In this document: positions 24,034-35,091 of the stretch, piece after piece
Numbering within the stretch: position 1 is the first letter of the stretch
Layout: each line of letters starts with the position of its first letter
Assembly: GCA_037576215.1 (NCBI GenBank)
Contig: JBANDB010000020.1
Coordinates: 496,001-560,000, forward strand
Reading direction: 5' to 3'
DNA length: 64,000 nucleotides
Origin: Armillaria gallica
Taxonomy: Eukaryota > Basidiomycota > Agaricomycetes > Agaricales > Physalacriaceae
The notes under the pieces: generated by a model
The model's database searches: none
What the model was told of the DNA's origin: nothing
What the model saw: the letters and a program-made list of their open reading frames with translations, nothing else
Position numbers and translations under genes: made by a program

Positions 24034-26980
24034 CTACGAACTCATATTTCCCCTATCGTCTACCATGTCCATGTTCCTTGCCCTTTTCCCTGCCTCATCC
24101 CTCAGCTTGATGTCATCCTCTTCAAACCCTATCTTCCTCTTCAGCTTTGGTGTGGCCTTCAGTCCTGACGATCCGGCTGTCACTGCCCTCTTTTTCTCCC
24201 TGTCTGTGTGCTGTGTGAATATGAATACTGTTGAGTGCATGTGTTTGTTTTAGATGTATTCATCACATACCATTGCATGCTCGCAGTTCATAAGCACTAT
24301 GGCTCGCAACACTGTCTTCATCCTTGCAGGTCCATTCTTCGTCTTGATGAACACCATGGAGCTCTGTGCCTTGATGATATCTCCCACCCTGAACATCTGA
24401 GGTCTTGCTTTTATGTATCTGTTGTTTTGTCAGTGTGGGTGTGAGCATCATAGGGTGCACTCGATTGTTACTCACCTTTTCTTCCCCTCCTCAACAATTG
24501 CTTTGAAATAACTCACCACATTGTCCTCCATGTGCATCAGCATTGACAGGCTTGAAAAGCGTTCACATGTGTAATTTTGTGAAATGTATCAATACATAGA
24601 TTTTACAGAACCTAGATACCAAAGCAATGCGAGATACCTTAGAGTGCAATGTCCTAAGCACAGGCAATGAAGTACCTTGAGTGATGTTCGGTGGAGCGCA
24701 TGGCTTAACTGTAGAGTGATACTATAAGGGTCACACTAAGTATAAAGTCCCAGCACTTGACACTGAGTACGCTGATGATGCACAGAGAATGCACACTAAG
24801 AATAGAACCAGCAAAGCTCAGGAGATAATTGATACTTCACGTAACCTTGATCTATGATGCACAGGGCACTGCCATCCTGGGAGCTAGTGCTCTAGACCTC
24901 AGAATGTTTAGAATTGAAGTTAGACCGATGTCCCTGACTTTGGCCAATGCGTGCGAGGCCTAGACTAGAAACTAGTGGTCCTAGAAGACCATGGAAATCA
25001 CTAGAAGATATTATTACCATAAGACGAGTTGCGCACTAGGCTACAACTCCGAGGAAATACTAGGCAACATCAGTATGCACAGATAGCGTGGTTAACCAAT
25101 GTCACGCAGCTGAGAGACCAGGATCTGGCCCCGAGCCGGAGCTCTGAGTAAGCGCCAAGCAATGGTGTGATTATGGCAACATGTGTGGGACCCAGGAAAG
25201 GAAGTTCTGCCAGCAAAGAGTTACTATTTAAGGTTGTATTAATATGTAGAGCACATAGTATAAATACCATAGTGTAGTAATAGTGTACAAGTTTCAGACC
25301 CCTCTTGTTGGAGCATGAAAGCCCTCAGCTTAGTGCTCTAGCTTCGGGATTAGTTTGTAGCTTTGAGCGAGAGAATAGACCTTTTATTGATAACATTTGA
25401 GTAACTTGAGTAGCGTGTGAGGCATAGAAAGCTAGCATGGGACTTGTGTACAGTTTGAGTGATTGGTTGACTGCGCTCTATCCTGAGAATAAGAGATATT
25501 CTGTCATTGCGGACACGCTCTTGAGTTTTGAGGGTTTCTTGTGACACGTGGTGTTACAGGTGGCAGAGGTTCAAACCCTTTGGTCTGGTTAGTGTTCGTA
25601 CAGAGGCCTTCTTTAACATGCAGCACTACAGGTGGCGCAGGTTCAAACCCTGTGGTCTGATTAGTGTGCACTTGAGGGTTCTCATTTCTGCAAGCGGCAG
25701 AGGTTCAAACCCTTTGGCTTGTCAGATGGGGTTTATTTGGTTATTGTTTCTCTGGATCAGCACAGGTTCAAACCCTGTGGGTCTATGATCAGTTTGGAAG
25801 CTTGAGCGCATGGGTTCAAGTCCTATGGCTTGAGTGGACGTGTTTTGAAGGGTTTCTGCTTAGAGCACAAGCTTTGAGTCGTGTTTAGAGTGTGTTTAAG
25901 TTCTTTGTGGTCACCTGTGTGTGTCATGCAAGGCTTATTGAGGGTTTTGTTGGTGTGTGGCAACGAGTTGTGTATTGTAGTACACCTTGCCTTGAGGCCT
26001 GGTGACATCTGTTGCCCTTCTTGTTATAAAAGCCTTTGGACTTAGAGAGATCTAGATACCCTACGAGCACTAGTGCTATATGTGTGTATTGTATCTTCTG
26101 AGAGTTTAGTTGTATTGCTTCAATCTGCTTCTATTGCATAATATCCCCCCAAGAACTTTGAGGGTTTGTGTGTGTAGTGTTGGGTGTGGGTGTGATCAGT
26201 GTCTTTGATGCTGTTGCATTTCTAGCCTGCATGCACAGAGTCTCTTCAGCGTGTTGCCTGCCATCCTGCCCAGTATACCATTTGGGTCAACCTCCTGGGA
26301 CAATGGTATCCCTTCTTCCTCTGAGTTTCACATCTTGGGTCTGAAGTATCGGTTGGACACCTTGATTGACTCGAACCCTTGAGTGATCAGTGGGTTCCAT
26401 GGCTGTAGCTCACTGTCACAGAATGATTGCTCTCCTGTCTGGCAAATCTCCTTCAGCACTGCTATCGTGTTGTCGAATGCAGTACTCCCTAGGCTGGTGA
26501 GCTTGATGGATTGCATCAGGAAATGTATCTTGTCCTTCATGTTCCTACCATCTGATTCACCAAAGGTCAGAAGCTTCTTAATGTGTCATACTGTTATTAC
26601 TTATGCTGTGTCTCTTGTGATGGGCAGTAGGTTCATCATCAATATTGCACTGGTCAGGGTGAATATGATCTCTTCTGTCTCACCAGTTGCGTCCTCCTTT
26701 ATGAGTCACCATAGCTGCGTGTCTTTGTCATGATGCATGAGGACACTTTTGAGTGCATTGGGATCCTGAATGGAATGGACATGTATTCCCTGTTAGTCTG
26801 GATCGCTTTTGTGGTTTTATTCATCACTCACTTGTATTAATCTCGACAGATGTAACAGATCTCTCTCGCATCTTTCTTGCATTAACATGTTGATTGTTTT
26901 CCCTGCTCAAGTTCAGCAAGTGTTTCTGGTGTATACCTTAACCCTGTACTCACTTGCTTCGGTCTTGTCATAATATTGGT
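24034..26980 (-). pseudogene. Multi-exon basidiomycete hypothetical gene, split by alpha copy B
   Basis: Minus-strand exons with clean GT...AG junctions: an upstream exon ending at 26832, a 66-bp intron, an exon from 26765 to the alpha insertion, then 24543-24476, 24418-24271 and 24210-24034. Characteristic stretches are KLTSLGSTAFDNTIAVLKE (near 26500), QPWNPLITQGFESIKVSNR and the basic C-terminus KLKRKIGFEEDDIKLRDEAGK, possibly a nuclear signal. I recognise this as a widespread, multi-copy Agaricomycete hypothetical family of unknown function. Stops near 26705, 26595 and 26320 read TGA where CGA (Arg) fits, and one TAA lies near 26610. The reading frame closes exactly if alpha and one copy of its duplication are skipped. 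The start is uncertain. Confidence 0.65.
24544..26248 (-). mobile_element. Element alpha, copy B, inside a gene
   Basis: Reverse-oriented 1705-bp copy: TGACAGGCTTGAAAAGCG at 24544, ending GCACAGAGTCTCTTCA at 26248. The flanks are GCAT (24540-24543) and GCGT (26249-26252), a 4-bp duplication differing by one CpG transition. It interrupts a coding exon between Thr and Leu codons of the surrounding gene and contains no foreign insert, so it is the reference intact alpha together with copy C. Confidence 0.88.
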
Positions 26981-28227
26981 CCATGTTGGCTGTGTCTGTT
27001 CAGTTCAATATTTTGGTGTTCTGGTGGGTGTGGTCAGGGTGTTGGGGTATGGAGGGAGGGCAAAGTGCTGGGTGCTTCATATGTACTCTGATGCCTGTCT
27101 TTTTTTGGCACATATCCTCTCACTCTGCTCTTTCCTCATGACTTGCATCATGTATGTCACGCATGGGTTTTCCTGTCACGCTGCTCGAGGCTTTATCATA
27201 TTAGATCTGCTGCACCCCTCATTATCTGCATTGTCATTTCCCTTTTGCCGGTTTGCATGGCCATTTTGTTCTCTGTCCTTTGGGTTGGCTCATGTGTACG
27301 CTAGGGTGGCATATTTGTTTCCTAATTCTGATGCGCACTCATCTCATGGTGTTGGGGACTTCTTCGGCATGTTCTTTCTCCCGACGTTGCATGTCTTGTC
27401 CTTACTCCATGTGTTCTATATGTGTTGCATTGGCTGAATGAGTTTCTTAGCCTGTTTTCTTTAGTGCCTTGCCAATCCTAATTAATTTGCGTATAGGAGT
27501 CCATTTCATTTTGCATCATGGATTGCGTTCAATGTCCTTGTTTCTTTTGCTGTCATTGTCACATGGTTCTATTTGGTTGCCCTCTTCTGGGGAGGTTTAT
27601 CCTTGTTTTCTGTTGCTGTGTTTGTATCTATTTGTATATTCGCACTGTCTGTAAACATTTGTGTACCTCTTTTTTTCCTTTCTGCTCTCGTGTCGTCATT
27701 CTGACTTGTCTTCTGCCTTCGTGTGGAGTCCATGTCTCTTGTGATCGTCCCTCTGCTGCTTTTTTTTAAAATGATCTACATGATCTATGTTCATGCAACG
27801 TCTCTGTGCCATTCACGCCTGTTCATGCAACGTCTCTGTGCCATTCACGCCTGTTCTGCATTTGATTTGCATTGCTTGTTGCAGTACTTATTGCCACAGT
27901 CCTCTTAGTTTCAGTGAAGGGGATGCTTTTTTATTGGTTTCTTTGTGGTTTTTTGACATTTTTTACTGCATTTAATTCCTCTTTGAGTATCTTCACTGTC
28001 ATGGGATTGGGTTGGCGGGATTGCTTTGTACCACATGCACCTTCATGTTTTTGGCTTGAATACATCTTTATATTCTTGGCTCATTTTTTATCTTCTTCCT
28101 CTCCTTTCCATATAAAATCTGGTCGACTTTTGTCTTCTTTGTTCCTTTGCCCATGTCCTTGTTGACTTTGTTATTGACCTTTTAAAGTTTGCTACACTCG
28201 TGCCTTTGATGTATCTTTGTACAGAAA
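26981..28227. other. No gene recognised
   Basis: T/C-rich sequence between two divergently placed genes. Plus-strand ORFs here are dominated by Phe, Cys and Leu and look like composition artefacts. The stretch may hold promoters for the flanking genes. A 29-bp direct repeat (CATGCAACGTCTCTGTGCC unit) lies at about 27792-27852. Confidence 0.4.
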
Positions 28228-30990
28228 ATGTCCCTGGTATCTTCTGCCCCTACTGCCGCTGCCCCTAAATGCAAGCAGGCAACCCATGTATCCGCTGCAT
28301 CTCAGCATACCAGGGTGCCTGCCATACCTGACAGTGTGGACATCTGCACAGAAGTCAAAGACGTCTCAGGTGCCAGGTATGTGTTCGCTTCATTCTTAGC
28401 ATGTCCATATCTGATGTGATGTCCGCTTCGCATCCACTCCCCCCATAAAAAAGAGGTCCCGAGTTTCTGCTTGTACACGCACTGCAACAGTCAGGTCCAG
28501 GTGAGTGTATCTTGCTTTGTTTTTTTGTTTACAGCATCACCTTACTGCATCCTGCTTATACAGGACACCTACACTCGTTGCTCCAGTTCCCGGTGGGGCA
28601 GCTTATGCGGCCTTGCCAGCTGTGTCTGTTACATGAGTGTTATATATCATTGGTGTTCCCCCTCCTTCTTTTGCCATTGTTTATTATTTGTTTCGGCCCT
28701 GCTGTTTGTGACTTAACTTTTTGATGTTCAAGACACCCTGCTGGCTCTGCTTCTGGCAGACTCTGCACTCATATTTCCTACGGTGAGCTGTCCGATGCTC
28801 ATGTCACATCTGTCATGGACCCCGTGGCTCCTGTTGCTTCTCTGTGAGTTGTCACTTTCTCTCAGGTGTGGGTGACTCAACCGAAGTGTATACAGTGACG
28901 GTAGAGATGTTGATATCATTGATGCCTCCAGCTTTGCCGTTTCTGAGGTGGAATCTGACAATGATTGTGACTCTGCAGAGTCTTCTGATGTGTGGTGTGC
29001 CACATCACTCTGTCAGGAAAGGTGCGGTCCGTGGCCCCCAGTCTCATGTCACAAAAGGGAAGGCAACTGAACAGTCCTCTACTCTAGGCACCATGCTCAA
29101 CCTGGTCATGCTGGCTGCTACACCACCATCCGTTTCCACTCCAAACAAGATGCTGACCTTGCTCAAGTCAGGTGGGTCTCCGTTATATAATACTATATTA
29201 TTTTACTTGAGTTTGTGCTATTGCCAGGCTTGTTGCCTTTCTTTTGTTCCTTTCTTTTCTTTCTTTCTTTCTTGGTGCTCTTGGTTCCTTGGCGTGTCTG
29301 TTGACAATTAAGCTGTTTATTACAGGTTCATCTGCTCCTACTTCCACCACACAAGCTGGCAAGGCCAAGGCTGGCAAGTCTGCATCTGCTAAGGTGGCCC
29401 TGCTCAACCTGAAGGTTGTTGCTTCCGCCTCTCACTCTGCTGCTGATGCAGTCGCTCCAATGTTGTTACAGCTGGCTCTTCCTGTGCTGGATGTTTCTTC
29501 TGCTACCCAGACTCTCCTGGCGAACTTGGATGTGTTGATCAGGTACATATTGCTGTCTCTGTTTGTCTGTGACTGCCTACTCATGTTCACTTCCCTTTCC
29601 TTTTTTTTTTTTCAATCAAAAAAAAAATCTATATATAAGGGATGGGTTTATGTTGTCCAGTTCCAAGTCTGAATCCGAGCATGATGACGATGTTCAGGCC
29701 ACTCCTGTTGCATCTTCTAGGTATTATTTCTCCATCAGCTTCACCTTGTACACTTCAGTCCTGACCTGTCTGTTCGTTGTTATAGTGCACCCATACCAGT
29801 TGAAGAAGAGGAACCAGAGCCTACTGATCTAGCTATGTGTGTTATGCTGCCCGAGTTGCAAGAGGATCAGTTGCATGAGTTTTATGCTGCTCTTCCATTG
29901 ATTGGGTCCATTTTTTCTGCAGTTTGTCATGCTTTACTGATTGTGCCACTCACAGTAAGTATCAACCCTTTTTGCCTAGCAGCCAGAGTGCCAAATCTTT
30001 TGAGCACCCTCCATACATCAAGTTGGATGTTGTGTTGACTCTGTTTCACAAGGACACTGCCCGGTAAGTCCTGGTTTATCAGTATTCAATTGTGGGTGCT
30101 GATTGTGTTCATGCTCCTAGGTCTGTGCTTGCATGTATCATGTTCCCTGGTCAAGTGCCATACTGCAGCCTTTCTACTATGCCAAGGCAGATTTTCTCAT
30201 CCGATGATCATAGAGTCATGGCCGGCAGGCAGACAGTAGTCAGTATCATGCTTGGTGCTGTGACCAAAAGTTATCTCTATAGTATCCTCAATGGGGCTGG
30301 TGGTGGTAAGCCATATTGTGGCCTGCACATCTTGCCATTCAGTCAACCCTGGCATCATGAGTCTACCGTGATTGGTCTGGCTGTCAGGGAAGATGTGACC
30401 CTTAGCAATTGCATCAACTCTCTCAGCATCGAGTTCACTACTCGACATTTCTTGGACAAGAACAAGAACCAAAACATCTATAAGTGTGTGTATGTACCTA
30501 GTTGCCTGTTCTGATGACTTGAATCCTCGTAGATCCTTCTCCTGCCATACATGCAGCATCTGCACCTCCCGCATCTCTGGGTAACAAATCCCTCTGGCCT
30601 AAGTCTCCTACCAAAGCTAAGAGCTTGGCCACCCAGTCCAAATGTGAATATTATCAGAGCCTTGGGTATGATGACGTTGGTGAGTTCTATTACATGCCAT
30701 GTGTGATTGTCCTCTCAAACGTGTTCCCAGTTCCCATGTTCGACGGTTGGGCATCCAGCAGACGTCAATTTCTCTTCAAGCCCAAGGATTTCAACTTGCT
30801 ATCCAGCATGCCATGCTATCATCCGTCTCATGAGTTGAGTCACTTCACTATGGTCACTGTTGGATACACTCCTGGGATCTGGAAGCTGTTTAACAATGAG
30901 CACAGGGTGTCACTTAACATGCAGTTTGTGATCGTGCTCAGACAGTCCCCCTCACTGGCTAAGTTGGTCAGTCATGGGTATGGGGTGTAG
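28228..30990 (+). CDS. Multi-exon basidiomycete hypothetical protein
   Basis: The start ATG at 28228 opens a Ser/Ala/Thr-rich exon ending at a GTATGTG donor near 28378. At least six short introns follow (acceptors near 28534, 28864, 29325, 29660, 29785). An acidic part (DIIDASSFAVSEVESDNDCD, near 28910) and an Ala/Lys-rich part (near 29350) precede a more conserved region at 30.1-30.5 kb. The C-terminal exon at 30.65-30.99 kb contains VTVGYTPGIW and LNMQFVIVLRQS. The C-terminus resembles an uncharacterised multi-copy Agaricomycete family. Exact exon joins are uncertain and some may be broken. It is divergent from the gene at 24-27 kb; both families are common in repeat-rich regions. Confidence 0.5.
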
Positions 30991-32189
30991 CATTTGCCTT
31001 GTTTGTGATGTGCAGCTGTGTGAAACCTCAGCATACGTTGGTGTGGCCTTATTCATTTACACGTGTTGTATGTACTTGCTATGATTTAAAAGGCCATGCA
31101 TATGAGTTCTATCGAGTGCTCGCATTCTCCTACTTGACTGTTTGTGCTGTGTGACTACCATCATGTTGTGTTCGCCTAGTGTTCGTGATGCTTGTATGCC
31201 CAAGTCTGTGAGTCTGTTTCCTTCTGATTTGCAGGTAACTCATGCCGACTTACTTTTGCATAGTCTGTGTTTGTTCGAGCTGCATGGATTATATCTGTTT
31301 GGGAAGCTGGCTATGTTACTTCTGATATACTCAGCTCATATGTCGCAGGTCCATCCTTACTGCAGTATCCCGCTACACCCTGACCTGATGCTGCCACTCT
31401 GTATCTTCTTGCTTGACATTAGGTCAACACGCATATCAGACGTTCCATGATGGTTTTGTCTCATCCTTGTCCTTGTCTTTATCTCCTGAATATGTTGGAA
31501 TGTTGACTGCTTTGTATGACCTAACTCCTGTCCTTTCAGGTACATCCACATCCTACTCTCCTATGGTCCGATCGAACAATACTTCATTTGCTCGTTTGTG
31601 AGATGCGGCTTTCCTGATGGTGTTCCCTCATATCCTTGTTCGAGACATCCTGGTTCTCTGCACTGTCTGTCGTAAATAGCAGGAGATCATCACACCCATA
31701 TTGCACTCTGCTATCATACTCCGCACACCTGCCCATTGGACCATCCAACCATTGTTGCAGAGTCAGCATGTTGGAATAGCTTTTACTATGGAAATGGCAG
31801 TTTTGTGCATGCTAAGCATTCTGAAGCAGCTCGGGATCGTCACTCATGTTGTGTATGATCTGTCACCCTGTTTATGATTCTTAAGAATATTGATGTTGGA
31901 ACATAAATGACTCTTTAAGCACTTGAAATGATTAATACTGTGATTAAAGCTCATATTTAAAGCACTACATTAATCACAAGATGCTTAATCAAAGGTCTGC
32001 ACAGAAACAGAATACATACGCGCACAGAATTGGCAACAACTACTTGACCGTTTTCTTCTTCTTCTTCGCCGCCGCCGCTGCACTAGAATTGAGCATGAGT
32101 ACAATACATTTTGTAATGAAATGATAACCTACCGTGTTTTCCTGGTCATGTCTTCTGCCTTATGGAGAATAGACAGTCTGAAAGAATGC

Positions 32190-33124
32190 TCAGTCAACAT
32201 ACAACGATGGACAGGAATAACGGCTTGACCTTGTTCTCTTTGATGGAGGTGATACAATCCCCGAGACTGAAGCGACATGTGACTCAGCCATCCTCTTCCT
32301 CCCTTTGCCTTTCTCAGTTCCTCCAGATAGACATGGTGCCAGTATAGGCTTGAAGCTACCACATTCTCCTCCAAGCTGGGTAGCAGCGTCAGGTTGGTAG
32401 ACGGTAGGCTTGTTGAGATCATTGTCAGGCTCGTTGGTGTGAGCGCCAGGTTCCTTGCTGAGACAGGTATCAGCTTCCTCGTCGACATGAATATCAGGTT
32501 TCTCAACATGAGCTGTGGCGTCATTGTTGAGACAAGGATAAGGCACCTTGTTCCCCAGCTCGTTGATGTGAGCACCAAATTCATCATCAAGATGAGCATC
32601 ATGTTCCTCATTGACATGAGTGTCAGGCTCCTCAACATGAGCTTCAGCTCCATTGTTCTCCAGCTCGTTGACGTGAACATTGGATTCCTCATCGACATGA
32701 GTATCAGGCTCCTTGACACAAGCTTCAGCTTCGTTGTTGAGACTAGTGTTGGGTTTAGCCTGTTGGCTAACAGTAGAGTCGTTGAGAAGGAACTGAAAAG
32801 GCTCCTGCAATCCCAACAAAAATTCAGCCAGAGCATACAGCGAGCCTGTGCTGAGATCAAATGGATTATGCAGCATGTCACTGGGGAACTTGTACTTGCT
32901 GGTGTCGTAAAAATGTTTGGGGTCATTTTGGTTGTTTCGCCAGTTTAATGTTTGCCCCAACTGTGCATCACCTATCCCTGCCATCAGTAAAGAAAGTTCA
33001 AGACAAAACACATACACGCACCAAACAAGCCCTGGAAATACCCATGCAACTTCTCAACTAGCAAATTTGGCAAGCAGTTACTAGCATCGACATCGAAAAG
33101 GCGGACACCCTGCTCATTGTGAGG
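32190..33124 (-). CDS. Acidic repeat protein with C-terminal basic motif
   Basis: The minus-strand ATG near 33124 starts a short exon (SAFFDVDASNCLPNLLVEKL), joined over a 40-bp intron with GTATGTG donor to an ORF ending at 32190. The N-terminal part is ordered-looking (NDPKHFYDTSKYKFPSDML). The middle has about five imperfect repeats of the type EEPDTHVNEEHDAHLDDE, rich in Asp, Glu and His. The C-terminus has KGKGRKR and PPSKRTRSSR, which look like nuclear signals. No family recognised. It lies inside the candidate transposon and may be its cargo or its own gene. Confidence 0.5.
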
Positions 33125-33175
33125 AACAGATTTATCTGATAGACCTGATTAGTGTTAGCAATGACAGTATAGACA

Positions 33176-33508
33176 GTGGCAGGACATCCATGTACCATTC
33201 GCACAATGAAATTCCTCGCTGATGCCTGGGTTGATACAGGTGAAAAGTGTGATCAAGGACCTGGTTATACAGCAATGGCGAAGAAGACATCAACAATGTT
33301 TGAGAAGTTCTGGAAGGATGGCTGTGCTTTGTTGATTGCTGCAGGATATCGTCATCTGCTGACAATGCCTGAAGGAATGATACTAGCTGATCAGGTTATG
33401 GCTGATTGTTTAGATGTGGATTCCGCTCTGGCACATGTTGAGAGTAGCCGCACTCTGCCACCACCAAGATTCAATAACGACAATGAAAATGAGGCAAAAT
33501 TAGATTAA
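33176..33508 (+). CDS. Hypothetical 110-residue protein
   Basis: An ORF from ATG 33176 with protein-like composition (KTSTMFEKFWKDGCALLI, LADQVMADCLDVDSALAHV) starts about 50 bp from, and divergent to, the minus-strand gene at 33124. No family was recognised. Its reverse strand has many stops, which favours the plus strand. It could be an exon of a longer gene. Confidence 0.35.
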   Translation: MAGHPCTIRTMKFLADAWVDTGEKCDQGPGYTAMAKKTSTMFEKFWKDGCALLIAAGYRHLLTMPEGMILADQVMADCLDVDSALAHVESSRTLPPPRFNNDNENEAKLD

Positions 33509-35091
33509 TCACTGTTTAATCACATCAATTAATGACATTATTTAAGCTGACTGATCAAGAAACTGATTAAGAAAGGCACTTTAAGCATGCTATGTGATCA
33601 TTCACAACATTGATTAAGCAAGAGGGACCTGGTTTTCTGTATGATAGGTGGCCATTGTCCCGATTCTGCTTCTTCTATGGCATTCTCCCATCTGTATCTG
33701 AAGTCATTATCAGAGGTTACAGTTTGGTGCATGGTCCTACGATACCCTTCTCGTTCATGCTTCCCTCAACTATTACCAAGCTTTCTCTCAAATGCTGCAC
33801 CTTCGAGGAAGGTCATTTACTTTGTGCTATGTTGCACAGGGACTGTGTTCTACAGCATCTTGATCTTCAATGCATCAGCATGGGTGTTCATGTCGGTGTA
33901 TGTCGCTTTTTTTTTGTTTTTTTTTGCACTGACCATTGTTCATTCTGTTTCGCTCCAGCATGCATATTGTGGTGGGATGTCCCTATCTCATCCTCTTCTG
34001 CTGATCATGCTCCATCTTGACTTCAATGTTGGTTCAGGACCCATGACCACACCCGCTGAGAGAAGGGCCATATCTGCATGTGACATTCATAACTTGTTAC
34101 AACATGTGATACCTTGCACAAATGCAGTATCTTCCTTGACCCTCACTGTGTTGGATATCGCTCTGCATTCATCTGAATGGGGTTTGCTGTCCCTTTTGTT
34201 TTGGCATGTATCCACTACGCTAGACATGCTCATGTTGCATTCCTGTGAGTCCATTGCCGTTTATGTATGTGACTCTTGAATTTATATATGTGTTATGCAG
34301 CTTCTGATGATTTCGGTGCTGTTTCTCCTTCTTTGGATAATCTGCATCATCTCTGGCATCTCTGTGTTTTTACATGTCTCGATTATGCTGTGGACATGTT
34401 TGCATGGATTGGGACATGGTGTACCCCGTCAATGTCTGTCAAAGACTTTTCTTTGCATTTCTGTCTGTTCATGACCAGATTTGATCCTGGGAATGTGCAC
34501 CAGAAGTTAACTCTTGTGCATATTTCTCCTTTTTTTGTTCCTGACATAAGTCTACTTAGTACACCTGTATCAGGCAGATCATTCTTCTTTTATGTGCAAT
34601 GTGTTGCACTGACTGTTTTGCATGAGGCTGATAGACTCTATATAGATGAGTTGCTTCATACCCTATCAAATGTACAGGGTGTGCATGTCTGCGTGTTGCC
34701 AGTGCGTTACATGCAGGTCTTGTATTCCAGTCCTTCTGTAGGGCATCCCCCCATACATCCCTTTCAGGGAAATTGAATATAGGTAGTGCCACCATTCTTC
34801 TTTCGTTGTCGGTGTTATAGATGTGCTTTCTTTCTGAACTCATATATGTAATTAAGTTTGTATCCTTCCTATCAGCTTCTTTATTTATGTGCTGCTGCTT
34901 GATCAGCTCAGACTGTCGCGCCATTTACTGTTTCTGCTGACTGTTCCTGACTTCATCTGCTGTTACTTCCTCTTGCATTTATCGTAGGCTTCTCCTCCTC
35001 TTGTGCTGCCCTTATATATACCTGTCACCCTACCCTGTCTTCCCCATCCTCTTTGGCTGCGTGGTATTCATCCCTTGTCCTTTTTCTCAAC

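Larger units (their letters stand above)
31880..33615. mobile_element. Candidate transposon with TGATTAA subterminal arrays
   Basis: Both ends carry clusters of TGATTAA/TTAATCA (about 31926-31992 and 33503-33615). Inverted similarity is visible between ATTGATGTTGGAACAT near 31890 and the reverse complement of ATTCACAACATTGATTAAG near 33600. Between them lie two ORFs (32190-33124 minus, 33176-33508 plus). The segment separates the two halves of an F-box/LRR gene. Exact ends and a target duplication could not be fixed. Confidence 0.4.
31142..34776 (+). pseudogene. F-box/LRR gene 1, split by an insertion
   Basis: An F-box-like stretch lies at 31610-31700 (FPHILVRDILVLCTVCRK, then a TAG where Trp is expected, then QEIITPILHSAIIL). 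The LRR part resumes only at about 33620 with ILPSVSEVIIRGYSL and STITKLSLKCCTFEEGHLL, continuing through introns to about 34776 (DNLHHLWHLCVFTCLDYAVD). The 31.88-33.62 kb segment between them is unrelated and is read as an insertion. Upstream exons may begin near 31142. Proteins of this type would act as SCF ubiquitin-ligase adaptors; the break means this copy is probably dead. Confidence 0.55.

Noticed and set aside
26976..28165. Several plus-strand ORFs rich in Phe, Cys and Leu that look like membrane proteins
   Set aside because: The region is strongly T-rich, ORFs overlap in several frames and no start or splice pattern is convincing; composition artefact.
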